64,000 nucleotides of DNA from Chrysomallon squamiferum (GCA_012295275.1 CM022672.1:5001443-5065442); one strand, 5' to 3'; positions 15,606 through 30,117 are shown, counted from the first letter of the stretch. Notes: generated from the sequence alone by a model not told the origin. Numbers and translations are program-made.

Positions 15606-16486
15606 TGTATTTGACACATAAACTTAAACCTCTTGCACATCGGCAATACAAATTCATTAAAATTAGAAAAAAAAAAAATCCACCAAAGATAGGCGCAACA
15701 ACAATGGAAATAAATGTGATAAATCGATCTCTTTAATAATCGTTACATCAGTCGATATAGCATTATTTAACATCATGTACGGTTTTAAGTGTCGATTAAT
15801 CCCTTACAAGATATCGGATTTCTTGGACGTTCTCGTCCACGATGTATCAATTTAGCGATGGAGCGACCGATGTAATTCAAATCAGCGAAGGCCTATAAGA
15901 AATGCTTCGATCAATATGATCTGTAGTTTTGGCGTCAAATCGGGGACGTTGTAAATATTTGCACGTCAGTGACTTTTTCCTATCTGGGGCGTAATGCTGT
16001 GTATTAAATCACAGCAAATGACATCTGATCTAATAATCTGTAATGATTTCTGCTTCGCTGTTGTTTGAAGAACTCTGATGACATTTTTTTTTTTTTCACC
16101 GATATCCCTGGTTCTGTCTCCAACTTTCCGTCACGGACGTGACTGAAAATTGGATAATTAATTTTTAAATGTTGTTTGTCCGTGACAATGGTTTAAGAAA
16201 GCAGAACTTGACTGAAAGAGTCTGCATCCTTCAAAGGCAGTAACATTTTGTTTATTTTTTTCTTAACAATATAGTTTTTTCAGTTCTAGTTCATGCTATC
16301 TTGTTTTAAGGAATATTCATTCTAATGTCGTTGGGGGCTGTTTTTTCATATTCATCGATGTTAATTTCTTGTTTTGTTTAATATGAAGAATTACACTAAA
16401 AACTGTTTTTGCTGTGGCTGCTGTTGTTGTTGTTATTGTTTTTGTTAAACACTATTTTATTACTACTATTATACTATCATTTTAGT
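15606..16486. other. Unique intergenic DNA
   Basis: No repeat beyond short T-runs and a small perfect hairpin (TGGACG/CGTCCA near 15822). No gene seen. Confidence 0.5.
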
Positions 16487-16511
16487 CGGTATGTATGTAT
16501 GTATGTATGTA

Positions 16512-16544
<33 letters not shown>

Positions 16545-16710
16545 TTATGTATATATGTATGTATGTATGTATGTTTGTATGTGTGTTTGTATGTGTGTAT
16601 GTCTTTGTATGTGTATATGTATGTTTTGTGTGTATGTATGTATGTATGTGTGTGTGTGTGTATGTGTGTATGTGTGTATGTATGTATGTATGTATGTATG
16701 TTTGTTTGTG
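16487..16710. repeat. GTAT/GTGT array
   Basis: About 220 bp of GTAT with interspersed GTGT and GTTT. Confidence 0.95.
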
Positions 16711-17148
16711 TACACGTATCAAGCGGAATCAATAGTTGTACAGTTCAGTGACCCTGCTTTGTCTCTCAGTGTGATGTAACGTGACGTGTCCTCTCATTAA
16801 CTAAGTGAAATGCACAGTGGTGTGCTTATTGTTGTAGCATCTAACACAACAGTTCCACAAGTGAAGTACTCTATGAACCCTCCATGTTACCAGGTACTTC
16901 TCCTCAAATTTTCAGTATCTTCCATTTTTCTTTACTATATGAGCATTTTTGAGGTAAAATGTAAAAAACTTATGTGACTAAAGAATGTTTTGCATGGTAA
17001 TGACTGTTTTAAGTTATTGGTAGGCAGTTAGAAAACAACGTCTATTGTGTCTGTTTGTCATCTAGAGTTACAGTCTCTGCAATTAAAAATAAATATTAAA
17101 AATAAATATTATTTTGGTGTTGTTCTTCTTTGTTTTGTTTTTTTAACC

Positions 17149-17149
<1 letters not shown>

Positions 17150-17213
<64 letters not shown>
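17150..17213. repeat. (ATT)n tract
   Basis: A nearly perfect 64-bp (ATT)n tract. Confidence 0.97.
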
Positions 17214-17214
<1 letters not shown>

Positions 17215-17910
17215 GAATTTCCTAAAAAAAAAAACACCTAAAAAAACCCAACTATTATTATCAATTCCAATTAAAATACATCTTCGGTTTTTTTTTTCAC
17301 ATCCTTAAAGAAGTACCAATACTGTGAATAATTAATACAGTTCTTTCTTCTTTGTTTTATTTTGCAGTCTTCTTCGTCTGTGCGTTAAAATATCTTGAAA
17401 GACACGAAATTACTTTCTACTACTGGAAAGATGTTAAAACAAGGGGAATGGAAAAACTTTACGTTGTTGTTGTTGTCGTCGTCGTCTGTTTCTTGTATGT
17501 GTTAAAACAACCTGATGAAATTAACTTACTTTACTGTCGTCTGCTCCGTCTAGGTGTTAGAATCTACGACATTCTGTTTAAATACGTCTCTCTGTCTACG
17601 TGCACTTATAAAACAAAAAAACTCCGTCTAGGCACGTGGTATTTCAGGGTCACCTGACAATTCTGTCATATTACATCTGCTGCGAAAAAAAGAGAAAAAA
17701 AGCAGAAGTATATACTGACTTGAACAAGACGCTTTATTTAACATGAGCCAGACAACTTATTAAAAAAATTACATTAGACTTATTTCACGTGGGCAGACAG
17801 GCTGAAGATCAGGTGTCCTTTTGTTATTATAAAATGATAATAAAGTAATTAACGAACAAATAGCTTATATTAATCTTCCTTTTTTCCAGTTTACTGAATT
17901 TGTTATACCT

Positions 17911-17983
17911 AGAAGAAGAAGAAGAAGAAGAAGAAGAAGAAGAAGAAGAAGAAGAAGAAGAAGAAGAAGAAGAAGAAGAAGAA
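17911..17983. repeat. (AGA)n tract
   Basis: A perfect 73-bp AGA triplet tract. Confidence 0.98.
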
Positions 17984-18356
17984 TCTGACAAGTATAATGA
18001 TACATTCAAAATAAAAAAGATTTGGAGAGATGATCTTTATGGACGAAACCACATATAACCGTCTTTTGTATAGCATGAGTGTTTAGACAAGGTAATTAAC
18101 ATTATTATTTTTCATATTTAGCAGTTCCATAATGCTTTAAAATATCAGTGTTTTCACCGATTTAACTTGATTCTAGGGTTTTGTGAATCAGTTGAAATAC
18201 AGACTCGTAAATTAATGTATTAAAACAACTATTTATCCGGATTTGAATGAATTTGTACACGTGTATGTTAGTACATCCATCAATCCATACGTATCAGAGA
18301 TTCCATGTATCTATCCATATATACATACAAATAATCAATAAAAGCAAGAACAGCAA

Positions 18357-18660
18357 TACTTCTGCTACTACTACTCCTACTATTACTATTACTACTACTA
18401 CTACTATTACTACTACTACTATTATTTCTACTACTACTTACTACTACTACTACTACTACTAATAATAATAATAACAATAACAACAATAATAACACAAGAA
18501 CAACAACAATAACAATAACACGTAATCATGATGATGATGTTAATAACAACAACAGCAATAATAATAATAATATAATAACAACATAACACATGAACTGATA
18601 ATGAAAAAGGCAATGGTGATGATTTTAATAATAATAATAATAATAATAAACAATAATAAA
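18357..18660. repeat. ACT/AAT/AAC triplet block
   Basis: Degenerate ACT triplets (18362-18460), then AAT/AAC triplets, a unique ATGATGATG island and (AAT)n at 18629-18648. Confidence 0.9.
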
Positions 18661-19680
18661 AAAAAAAAACCAAAAATACGCAACAGATGCAAAGTTTCGA
18701 TACAAGTGTAATTCTACTAAGTCTGATTTCTGAATTCATGTCTTAGAAGAAACAGCTTCATACTTACAATATCAGTAGTTATATATATGTTGATGTGTAA
18801 TCAATATTTGAAGAGAATAATATAGCAGAAGTTATTCAAACAAGTTGTTGATGGTAGTTATCGATTCATTTTGGTTTTAAGACATCGCCTACATTACATG
18901 TATGTTTAATTTTTATAAACAAGATTAATGGAGATTTGTGCTAAATTTACATTAAGACACACACACACACACGTATATATAATCACGATTTTATTTGAGA
19001 TAGACACGACTACTGAATAAAGATATAATCAAATGAATACAGTAGAATGTACAAAAGTTGATTATAAGTTACAAATAATTTTTATTGTTGACAACTCCAT
19101 TCATTCTGAGATTTTAAGTTTCTCACTTTTTACAAGAAGACTGAAAACAGTTCAAACTCTAAAACTCCTGTGAGAGGTGTAAATAATACAACGAACCATC
19201 AATTCATCAAACGCAAGCTTCGTGGATACATTTTCTGTCCGTGGATGAAGTTTCAGAATATAGGAACTGAAGTTGTGCCATTTCTGATATGAAGAGACAA
19301 AGACTGGGAAAATTACATCTTTGATAGATCTACACTCTTTGACTTTCAGGAAGTTATAGGACTAATTAAAACATAATAATTGGAAGCTGGAGGAAATGGA
19401 TTGATAACTTCTGAGGCAAGAAATCATCTGGAATTTGTGTACAGAGAGAAATCACTTTGTCGTTTGAGCGGAGTGATCACATACACTAGCTGCAAATAAC
19501 CAATGAAAATGTGAAAGGTTGGAAATATGCGAATGTATTTCTGATCGAAATCGGAATAGGCAATAAAACATTTTTCTCAGTTAATAGTATGATTATGCCT
19601 AGAATAAACGAAATATCTCTGTTTCTTTGTTTGTGGATCTATCTGTCTATCCTTTTGTCCATTCACATGTTGGATTTCTC
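18661..19680. other. Unique intergenic DNA
   Basis: Only a short (CA)n at 18958-18973. No gene seen. Confidence 0.5.
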
Positions 19681-19715
19681 TTTCTCTCCCTCTCGACGTC
19701 TCTCTTTCTATCTGC

Positions 19716-19801
<86 letters not shown>

Positions 19802-19830
19802 TTCTCTCTCCTTTTATCTTTCTCTCTCTT
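19681..19830. repeat. (TC)n tract
   Basis: A core (TC)n at 19715-19800 with CTCC interruptions, flanked by TCTTTC-rich sequence. The Leu/Ser frames over it are repeat artefacts. Confidence 0.95.
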
Positions 19831-20784
19831 ATTGTCTACAATCTTCATTTTTATTTGCTGTCATTTTCAGTCTTTCAGATTTCTATCATTTCTCTGTCTC
19901 ATATTTTCAAAAGTTATGCCAAAAATATTACTGAAGTGTTACTGTGCAGGTTTTCTGTTTTTCAAGATTTTTGTTTGATCTTATATTCTATTTCGCTCTT
20001 GAAATCGTGTTTCATTTGAAGGTAGTTTTTCTTCCTTTAAACTAAATCCTAAATGAATTTTATAAAATTTTATTATTTTACTATTTTATCAAGTAGTGTC
20101 TGGAAAAACCACAGCACAGCATGATTTCACATTTATTTCATTTGTATTTTAGTTTGTGTTTTAATAACCTTTGAAAATTTCTTTTATGTTGAGCATAATT
20201 TGGTTAATTCCATGAACCGCATTTTCAAACTGATCGTGCATAACATAAATGTTCAGTCTTCTGCTTAACATTTAATCATCGTTATATCGATACCAACAAA
20301 CCAAATTAAGTTGACCATGCCGTCAAGAGATTTTGAATATTTTACTTAATGCTCTTCTTTCTGAATATGAATAAAAAAGGGATTATATTTTTTTTTTTTT
20401 TTTTGTATTTATTTTTTTATATTTTTTTTTTAGTATTCGCTTCATTTTAAACAGAAATTTCCATAACAAACATTATTTTTTCTCTGTAAATGTATTTTTC
20501 TTGTCTCTTTTCAGATGTTTTGATAGATAGTCTTCATATGGAATAACGTCCATCGAGACGAAATGGGGCAGGTAATTCGTTTCAGGTCTTTTCCCAAGAC
20601 ATGTTTTACACGCTCGGACGGAAATCTCATTCATCGGCAGTTTCCGTAACAAGGCCCCGAGATGTATAATAATTTGTGAAAGCATTTTATCCCCAATGCA
20701 CAGTGGCAGTGTTTACACGTTGTAAAATCTAATTACTTTTCAGATGTTTTTTTCTCTTTCATCTCTATTTCTCATTTTATTATT
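19831..20784. other. Intergenic DNA with one non-repetitive short frame
   Basis: T-runs near 20391-20430. A 70-codon minus-strand frame (20685-20473) is not low-complexity but matches no family I recognise. Confidence 0.45.
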
Positions 20785-20817
20785 TACTTATTTACTTATT
20801 TATTTATTTATTTATTA

Positions 20818-20878
<61 letters not shown>

Positions 20879-21190
20879 TAGTTTTTTATATAAAAAAAAA
20901 ATTAAATGTTTCTACAACAACTACTACTACTACTATTACTACTACTATATTTCTACTACTACTAACATTACTATAACTACTGCTACTACTACCCTCACTA
21001 CTGCTATTACTACTATTCCCACAACTATCTTGTATTACTACCATTGTTACTGTTATTCCTACTACTACTACTACTACTGCCACATCACTACTACTACCGC
21101 TTTTAAAATGACTAACAGTATCGCTACTACTACAAGAACAACTTCTGCTGCTACAACAACAACATCTACTAGTAATAAAGCTACCATTAC
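20785..21190. repeat. TTTA, ATT and ACT triplet block
   Basis: TTTA repeats, a 60-bp (ATT)n tract (20822-20878), then about 250 bp of degenerate ACT/ACA triplets. Confidence 0.9.
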
Positions 21191-21805
21191 AACTAGTATT
21201 CAGTGATTACTTCACAAAACCAAACAACTATTTTACTTTTCTTTTTCTTTTTTTTCTTCTACTTTTTGTTTGAACGTTCATGACTCTTTCTTTTCTTTTC
21301 CTTTCCTTTCAAATATTTAAACATTTTGAAAGATTATAAATCTTCTCAGTGGCTTTTCCTTCTTCCATATCATCCTCGTCTGCTGTATCATACGTTTAAC
21401 TTCTTCTCTGTAACTCTGCAGCTCTCGTATTTTTTTAATTTGCATTATCACAGCCCTTTGCTCTGTAGGCACTTCTTCCAAGTGACTCTGCCATTAAATG
21501 CATGCTGTTCCCAGAAATCTATAAGATCATACAGCATGCTTTATTCATTTGAAATCGTCATAAACAACTCAGTTTCTCGGAGATAACTAATACTGTGAAA
21601 GGATTTCGGTTCGCAGACTAATTGTCTCTTAACTAAAATAAACTTGTACACATGAGATATCAATCAATTTGTTCCGCAGGTTACTGACTTTCCAGTCATT
21701 TGTAACTACTGACGGTTTGATGCTCTCGTTGGTTTACGTAAACAAATGTTAAATATTTATAAGTACGTACATATATACGTATCTACATACATACATGCAT
21801 ACATA

Positions 21806-21945
21806 ACGGGAATCGACGTGATTGTACTTCGTCCTTGTGTGCCATTGCGTTTCTGAATGTTGTCTAAATGCAGAGTATAATCAGACGTAGATAAAACAGA
21901 GAATATTCATTCCAAAATACATAGATACTTAAATCACATAGATAA
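21806..21945 (+). mobile_element. 5'-truncated SINE copy with CATA tail
   Basis: This shares the 3' body of the 42.3-kb SINE: CGTGATTGTACTTCGTCCT, TTGTCTAAATGCAGAGTATA, then AATATTCATTCCAAAATACA. The tRNA-like head is missing. An interrupted CA stretch and then an 80-bp (CATA)n array follow within about 20 bases. Confidence 0.65.
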
Positions 21946-21998
21946 ACACACACACACATACATACATACATACATACATACATACATACATACATACA

Positions 21999-22030
<32 letters not shown>
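21946..22030. repeat. (CA)n(CATA)n array
   Basis: About 80 bp of perfect (CATA)n after a short (CA)n, directly downstream of the truncated SINE. Confidence 0.97.
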
Positions 22031-22261
22031 CCGGCAGATAATATAAACATTAACATACATACATTTTCCAAGACCTTTTTAATTTATCAGTTCACTTCAG
22101 TATCTAATTTAAGTTTGTTCATGCTATTACTGATATATCTACTTCTACAACACTGCCGCTACTGTATCTAACTTAAGATTCTAATTTATCTAGTAAACGT
22201 TTCTTCTCTAACTTGTAGTTTAATTCCATCTTGACAACAATACTCAATACAGTGCCATAAA

Positions 22262-22460
22262 TATCACTACTGCTACTACTACTACATAATTATGTTTATA
22301 TTATATGTACAACCACTACCGCATCATTTAATACAATATCAATAGAAACTACTACTACTACGACTTCTACTAAAAAAAAAAAAAAACTACTACCAATATC
22401 AGCACTGGCACTATTAATGCTAATGCTATTGCTACTATAAATATTGCTACAACTACCACT
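22262..22460. repeat. Degenerate ACT triplets
   Basis: ACT/GCT triplets with interruptions and a 15-base A-run near 22373. Confidence 0.8.
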
Positions 22461-23784
22461 AGTACTATTACAATGACTATAAAAATAACCCTAAACTGTT
22501 GTGGTAATATACTCGATGTAAGGTCTTTGTTTCGCAATAAATACATTATTATTGGATATGGACGTTTATTGCATGCAAAGGAAATTAATAATTAAAATAA
22601 TAAACTGGAAATTGTTCTTATATTTCTCTTTTTCTCTGAGTAACAAATCCTGCATCCGGTTCTGCTGTGGAAACGATATTACAATACTTACCGAATCGTA
22701 AAATCGACAGCATCGCCATTAAAGAAGGCAAAAGCACGACTTAAATGAATCGATTATTTTAGGCTCTGATCTGAAGCGCTGTAGGTCATTTTTGTCTTTT
22801 GTAATGAATGACAAAGCAATTTCACAGTATTAAAACTAATTGACAAGTTACTGAGAAGTGAGAAGTGTCTTTGATGTTTTCATTTGAAGGAAATCATTAT
22901 TTAAAACGCGACAAAAAAAAGTCAAAACGTCATTAAAAACAGAAATAAAGGTTTGAAATACTCTTTTATTGCTGTTGATGAAAATGTTTTAACATAAAAA
23001 CACTCTTTCTTTCTCTTGGAAAAAAAAAAAAAAAAAAAAAAAAAAAATAAAATAAAATAAAATAAAATATTCGAAATTAAGCATAATAGATTTACAAACT
23101 GGTAGCTTGAACTGGATTGCTTGCTTTTAACCACTGTTTTGAAACAATCGTTTCACATCACCAGACTAGGAAGTATACTAACTGTATCAGCGCAAATGTA
23201 TAAATCGGTCACTGAACCAAGCAGCTGCTATCGCAAATAATTAAATAACTTCTAAAAAAAAATGTAATTTTTCAGTCTGTACTCTTTCTGTGCCTTCTCA
23301 GCGGTACTTTTTGTATCGGGAAACGAGGTGGTGTGCGCTGGAGGGGCGGGAAATCGCTAATAGACTGTGACTCGCAGACAGGTCGAGACTGAAAGATACA
23401 CACAGTTCGGTTTCGTAAAGTGACACTTATCGGCTGCAGACCGGACCGGCTCATGCAGGCAGCTGGCAGCGACACCTGCAAAGCACTTCTCAATCAACAT
23501 TTAAATCCACCAACTCGGCGGCTCCAGAACCGACAGTTAAGAGAGTTGAAGAATGTGCGTTTTGAGAAAAGAACATAATTAAGTTAACAAATGTTTGCTT
23601 TCACGAATGCTTTACTTTATTTTTTTCCAGTGTGTCATTGCGGGCTACTGTATGATAAGATGTATAGAAAAGTAATTACATCAGTGTAACTGTAACTGAA
23701 TTCAAACACAGAGAGCTGGTAGGTCAGTTGTTTACCGCAAAAGAACAAGTGAAATACATTTTTTATAATTTATGTCTGGTAAAG

Positions 23785-23863
<79 letters not shown>

Positions 23864-25091
23864 GAAAACGTTACGAAATTTGGTAATGTGTACTATTTTA
23901 AACAAATGCCTGTTGAAAATGGGTCAGGTTTGATTTGGTGAAGATATATATATATTGGTAATTAGCAAAGAAATTCTTTTAGTAAGGCAAATTAATGGCT
24001 AAATATCTTTAGATGTTTTTTTTTTTTTGTTTTTTTTCTCATATCGAGGAACAACGTTTGATAAACAAAATTACCAGATTTCTCACTGGGAAGGGAAATT
24101 ACCATTGGACACGGATGATATAGAGAAGAAAACGAGGCCAAGCCAAAAACAGAAAATCTTTTGTTCGTTCATCACACAGCTGAATGCGCGTAGAACCAGG
24201 AAGAGACTGAAATTTAAAAAAAAAAGGAAAAGGATGAAGAATCTTTTTTTTTTTTCTTTTTTTTTTTTGTTGACAAAATGAATTTGCGGAAGTTCTTTTC
24301 TGAATACCAAACAATGATATAGAAACTAGGTCAGCCTGAAGAGAATCCATTAACTGTCTTGATTTAGAGTCTAGAAGCATCAGTTCAATGTCCCGCATAA
24401 TCTGATAATATGTGTTTATGAATACTGAATAAAACCAACGTTTCTTTGCCACCTAACTTCGTTATAATTGTTCTGACAGTTTGAACATTTAATTACTATT
24501 ATCTTCTACTAATGTAATACTCGGTCTATAATGAACGCTGATACTATAATGATAAACAACAACAAAATCAATACAAAAATAAACAACAACAAAAACACGT
24601 ACATTAAAAACAAAATCAGAAAACAACGAGCACTTCCATACATTTCACAAACGTATTTAGCACAAAATATCAATACAAAGAACTGACCTTCTGTTTAGCA
24701 TTTGTTTTATTTACCAATGAAGCAAAAAACTAATAGATTTTTTTTTACTTGCAGGCCCACATAATTACACGCGCGCAATTAATGTGCACTTACGTCCTGA
24801 CTAGTCGCTCGCTCTGTCGTCTTTTTTGAAATCGTCGCCAATTAAGCTTGAAGCGAAATAACGCGAAGAGAAAGATTCGAGAAAGATCGGTAACGTAAAG
24901 AACTGTTTTGAGCGTTAATGAAATATATTACGGATGATATCTCTCTGACTGCAGTTTTAATGGTTTGTCACTAAACCGACATGCAGAATGAGGCGATCCA
25001 GGTCACAGCCCGTTTGTCACGAATACGTGTTTCGTTAAGTGGCGCCACGAACCCAGCAGACGTAAAATGGTAACCTGATTGCTTATAGCGT
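22461..25091. other. Intergenic DNA with two higher-complexity blocks
   Basis: A- and T-runs at 23021-23048 and 24240-24270. Blocks at 23290-23540 and 24770-24900 are CpG-containing and non-repetitive; the first includes GGAGGGGCGGG. No gene recognised. Confidence 0.5.
23788..23863. repeat. Compound (TC)n(CA)n tract
   Basis: About 61 bp of (TC)n followed directly by (CA)7. Confidence 0.97.
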
Positions 25092-25170
25092 GGGAAAAAA
25101 AAAAATAAAAAAAAAAAAAAGAAAGAAAGAAAAAAAAAAAAAAGAAAAAAAAAAAAAAAAAAAAAAAAAA

Positions 25171-25248
<78 letters not shown>

Positions 25249-25263
25249 AATAAATAAATAAAA
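25092..25263. repeat. A-run, (AAT)n and (AAAT)n block
   Basis: A-rich sequence with G interruptions, a 70-bp (AAT)n tract (25171-25240) and (AAAT)n. Confidence 0.96.
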
Positions 25264-26703
25264 TACCCTTTCCACAAAACCTAAAGTTAGTCCGGATCGT
25301 TTCCGCTGATAGCAGACTGTTTATTTTCGCACGAATGTCACCGACCATTCAAAGCAATTAACTGGCAATTTCTGAAAACCGCAAGCTTTGCTTGTAAATA
25401 GGTAAAGCTTCAAAAGCTAGAAAATACATTCCTGCAGGCCCTGGCATCTTCACAGGTTCATTAATTTAGCATGCACAGAGATATATTTAGAAACACTGAA
25501 ATCACCGCGAAAACCGATAGGATTTATAAATGTAATATAAATAAGAATTGCAAGACAAAGTTCTGACAATCAGACTATATCTATAAATGTTTGTAGGGAA
25601 TTATTTATATTAAATCGTATACCTCTTATATGTACACTATAGGTCAAATACTACTCATAATTACTATGGTTAAATCTAAACATCTGAAGAAATGATATTT
25701 TTCAATATTTTCATTAATAATCTGATATTTTGCTTAGCAGTAAACTTCATTCTTGGTCAGAGACAGAAACTTTGGGTAAAAAGACATCAGAGAATAATCT
25801 GTGCAGTAGGAGTTGGGGACATTCATCTCTCCCGGAACCATTTTTAGTTTGCTATCAATCTGAATGACGCAATCAATACTGTGTAGGAGAAATTGAAGGG
25901 ATGTCCAAAAACTGTGGCACTGTGACGAATTGTCGAGTTGGTGTAATGATCAATTTACCCATTGTAAAGTTCATCTTAAATGTATGACAAACTTTTGTAA
26001 AAATCATGTTGCAATGGCTGATAATTCTAACAGGAACCCTCGTTCGAAGAATTTTCAAAATTATTTTTTTTTTCTAAATTCATTCAGTCTTTGCCTGTAT
26101 ATGCGAATATTCGTGTGCAAGATCTTGTCACCAACAGACTTGTAGCAACAGTGAGATTCAAAGTTAAGACTTTTTTTTCGTGAGATTCGTCTACCTGCTA
26201 CTTTACGTGTTGTTTATCCGCTTCAGAGGTAGACGTGTTGTATACGTGTCGGAAGACGCTAGTATTACAGAACTATTACCGAAACTTCGTCTCTGTGACA
26301 TTCATTTCATCCACATACGACTTACGACAGCCCCAATCCTGTTTCATCAATCGGATTAATCATTCGCGTACGCTGGAACGAGCAGTTTTCGTGAAGCACT
26401 AATCCTCGCATTAAGCAATTTGCCAGGTCCTTATGGAAAGGCCATTTTGGCTCTTTTGCCGGAATCCTGATATCAGACACGTCTCAGTTTTAAAAGCAGG
26501 GAGCAAATTGACGCTTCTAATGGGTCTTTAAAAGGTTAGCCTGGTGTGACAAATCGCGGTGATTTTTCTCTACTCCAGCGAAGTTTCATCACAGAAGTAA
26601 AAAAAAAAAAAAAAAAGGCGTGGGTTTTCTTTTTGAGACAACTTTGTTAACACATATATTCTCGCCTGGCACTGCTTTTGATATCACCTCCATTAATTAT
26701 TAA

Positions 26704-26705
<2 letters not shown>
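25264..26705. other. Unique intergenic DNA
   Basis: Mostly non-repetitive, higher complexity at 26180-26570. No coding features recognised. Confidence 0.5.
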
Positions 26706-27015
<310 letters not shown>

Positions 27016-27597
27016 TAGTAGTATTAGTATTACTATTCATTAATTAATTATACTTCAATTCAGAATTCCCAAAAGGCTGTTAAACAGCATGACAGATTTT
27101 TTTTAAACACATACACACACAATCTGAAACAAACAGACTATAGTTTTGAAATGAAATATAGACAATGGTGTGTGACATAAATTTAACACTGATTCTTTTA
27201 GCCTGTTTCTGCTGTTATTCGAAGACTTGGGCCTTTTTTCTTTCTTTCTTATTCTTTTTTAAAACTGTTAAAACATTTGAGCTAGCGTGAAGGCTACGTT
27301 ACAAATTACTGATGTTTGAATCAATATAACGAATTGTGTGTGGGATGACCGTCAGATACTCAACATAAATCTGTATAAAATAACAGCAGCGAGGTTCACA
27401 CGGACACAAGTAAAAAAAAAAAAAAAATATTCCAAGAAAAGCTTTCAGAATCGGCTTCGTTTATAAAAACACATTTTTAACGTAAAAAGTAGGTGAAGCT
27501 TTCTTAATGTTGCTTGTTTAGTTATTAAGACCTTTTAAAATGCATGCGTGAATATATAATTAAATCACCCTCAGACAAAAACACACACAAACACAAA

Positions 27598-27860
27598 TAC
27601 AAACACACATACATAGATACATACTTACAGGCATGAATGCAAACATACATATATGCATACATTATGTACATACATATATACATACATACATATATATACA
27701 TTTATACATTCATACATATGCATATACATATTACATATACATATACATATACATATTACATATACATATCACATATTACATGCATACACATACACATACA
27801 CATCACATATTACATGCATACACATACACATCACAGATTACATGCATACACAATATTATA
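27598..27860. repeat. CATA/CATATA block
   Basis: Interrupted CATA and ACATAT repeats with a locally repeated CACATATTACATGCATACA motif at about 27771, 27803 and (diverged) 27832. Confidence 0.88.
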
Positions 27861-27967
27861 TTTCATATATTAGTCTACATCACTATGAGGCAAATAAAGC
27901 ACGTTTATCAGTTAGTTAGAAGAAAGGTTATTTGTTTACTTCTCAGGTGTATTTACATAATTTGTTA

Positions 27968-28040
27968 AAAAAAAAATAAATAAATAAATAAATAATAATA
28001 AAAAAGAAATTAAAACATTTAAAAAAAAAAAAAAAAAAGT
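27968..28040. repeat. A-rich (AAAT)n and A-runs
   Basis: AAAT repeats at 27975-28000 and an A-run at 28020-28038. Confidence 0.9.
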
Positions 28041-28409
28041 ATAAATCGCTATATGAAGTAAAATAAGCAAAATCTTGTTGTGCTTAACAATAACCGACTG
28101 AGCACTGAAAACTGTAATTCTTCTCAGATACAAAACGAGTTTGTTTATCTTGTCTATTTCGATCTGCATATATATGTACATTAAATTTCATTTTTAAGGC
28201 ATCAAACCTTTTTTTTTTTCTTTATTATTATGTATAGTGTTAGAAGAATAATCGACCCAGTTCGGTATGAAAATAAGGAGTGATAGGTGTATGATGCGAC
28301 AGAAAACAGAAAGAAGAAAGCATTAATTTCGATAAAAACGTTAAAAAAAATTTAAAAAAAAAAATGGAATAATATCATAAAAAATAATATCACAATAATT
28401 TTGAAAGAG

Positions 28410-28857
28410 AGATGGATAGATGGATGGGTGGGTGGATGAATGAATAGATAAATGGATAAACGAACATGTAAATAGTCAGATAGGAAGAAAGTAGATAGAT
28501 AGATAGATAGACCGACAGACATATAGATAGATAGATAGACAGACAGACATATAGATATATAGGTAGACAGACAGATACATAGACAGACAGACAGCCAGAC
28601 AGATATATAGATAGATATACAGACAGTCAGACAGATAGACAGACAAACAGATAGATAGATAGATAGATAGATAGATACACGTACAGAGAGATAAGTAGAA
28701 ACATGGATAGAGAGATAAGCAGAAAAATAGATAGACAGATAGAAACATAGAGATATAAATAGATAAACATACAGAAAGACAGACTGACTGATAGACAAAC
28801 AGACAGACAGACTGATTGATAGATAAACAGATAGACAGACATACAGATACATAGGGA
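28410..28857. repeat. Large GATA/GACA array
   Basis: About 450 bp of GATA and GACA tetramers with GGAT and ACAG variants, the reverse complement of the 3.5-4.0 kb array type. It abuts the short repeat module at 28858. Confidence 0.95.
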
Positions 28858-28965
28858 TTTTTCTTGTTTTTTTGTTTTTTTACTGAAACGTAAACATGCA
28901 TTAACACATTTCAGCAAAAACAACGACAACGACAACAACGACAACAACAACAACAACAACAAAAC
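28858..28965 (-). repeat. Dispersed repeat B, copy 1
   Basis: On the minus strand a GTT/GTC triplet tract leads into TTTTTGCTGAAATGTGTTAA TGCATGTTTACGTTTCAGTA and an A-rich stretch. The copy at 30.8 kb is nearly identical in the core. Confidence 0.75.
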
Positions 28966-29462
28966 AAATAGATAGTGAAGAAGATTGAGCTGACTGACGA
29001 TGCAAGAAGGAAAAAGAAAATGTTTTTATTTTTGTTATTATATGTAAAAAGACAGTTACATAGCGAGACATAAAATATGAAAAGAAAAAAAAAAATAACA
29101 ATAAGAAAAAAAAAATATATAATAAGTCTCTACCAACACAAAGAAAATTCAAACAAAACCATCATTCTACTTCTGATGATGAAAGGTTTTGTTTGCAAAG
29201 ACCTGTTTTGATGTAACCGTGCTATTTCGTTCGTTTCATTTCCTAAGTACTGTTTACTGTAATCTACTTTGCTAGTTTGTTTATAACCGTGAAGAAGAAA
29301 AGCAGTCATGCTTGACCTCCAAATCACCTTCAAAACCCGCCAAGGAGTTTATTCATAGCCCACATCCCGCCAGAGAAAAGCGGGTTTAGGGAAATCAGAA
29401 CACAGAAAGAAAAAAAAAAGTCAGCTTCTTTTGGATTTTGTTTTCTGTAGAAACACAAACAG

Positions 29463-29465
<3 letters not shown>

Positions 29466-29508
<43 letters not shown>

Positions 29509-29532
29509 AGATCATATATATATATATATATG
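29466..29532. repeat. (CA)n and (TA)n tracts
   Basis: (CA)n of about 42 bp, then (TA)n of about 16 bp after a short unique gap. Confidence 0.96.
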
Positions 29533-30117
29533 ATTTTGGCTTATCGTTTTTTCTGTATCTTGAAAAGTCACAACGAAGAAATTCACCATTTTACTGAAAT
29601 CCTCAATTCGCTCTTTGCAGTGTCTGTCACATTACTTTCATTCGAGCAACGATAACACTTTGATAACAGACATCAAAGCAGAAACCAAACAGTGTCCCAC
29701 ATTTTGAAGAAATAATAATAATTTTTTTTTTTTTTTTTTGATCTAGGTCTTTGGTTATCTTATGTTTGTTTAAGACTGCCTTGACATTTCCTCGTAATAA
29801 CTGTAAAAAGAAAAAGAAGAGATAAAAAAGTGACAGATCCAGGAGTATTGGTTTCTGTAGATCTGTCACTTCACTGCAGCCTGCCAGCGCGTCTTGTATT
29901 CAGCTAGTAATGACAGTCTGATGCAAACATCCGCTGGCAATCTCGTTCTTCTTTCCTCTCGTTTTTGTGTCGATGATGATGATGATGACGTTATCTCAAT
30001 TTGACGTCGTCCGCTGGTCTTGACGAACTTCCCCTTTTTTGCGTGATGGAGAGGTTGATGTACATAAGTATGCATTTTTTGTTAATAAAAATTATGTCAT
30101 TTTTTGGCGTTTCAGTT

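Noticed and set aside
15818-15840. TGGACG/CGTCCA hairpin as a control element
   Set aside because: Six-bp stems are expected by chance in a window of this size.
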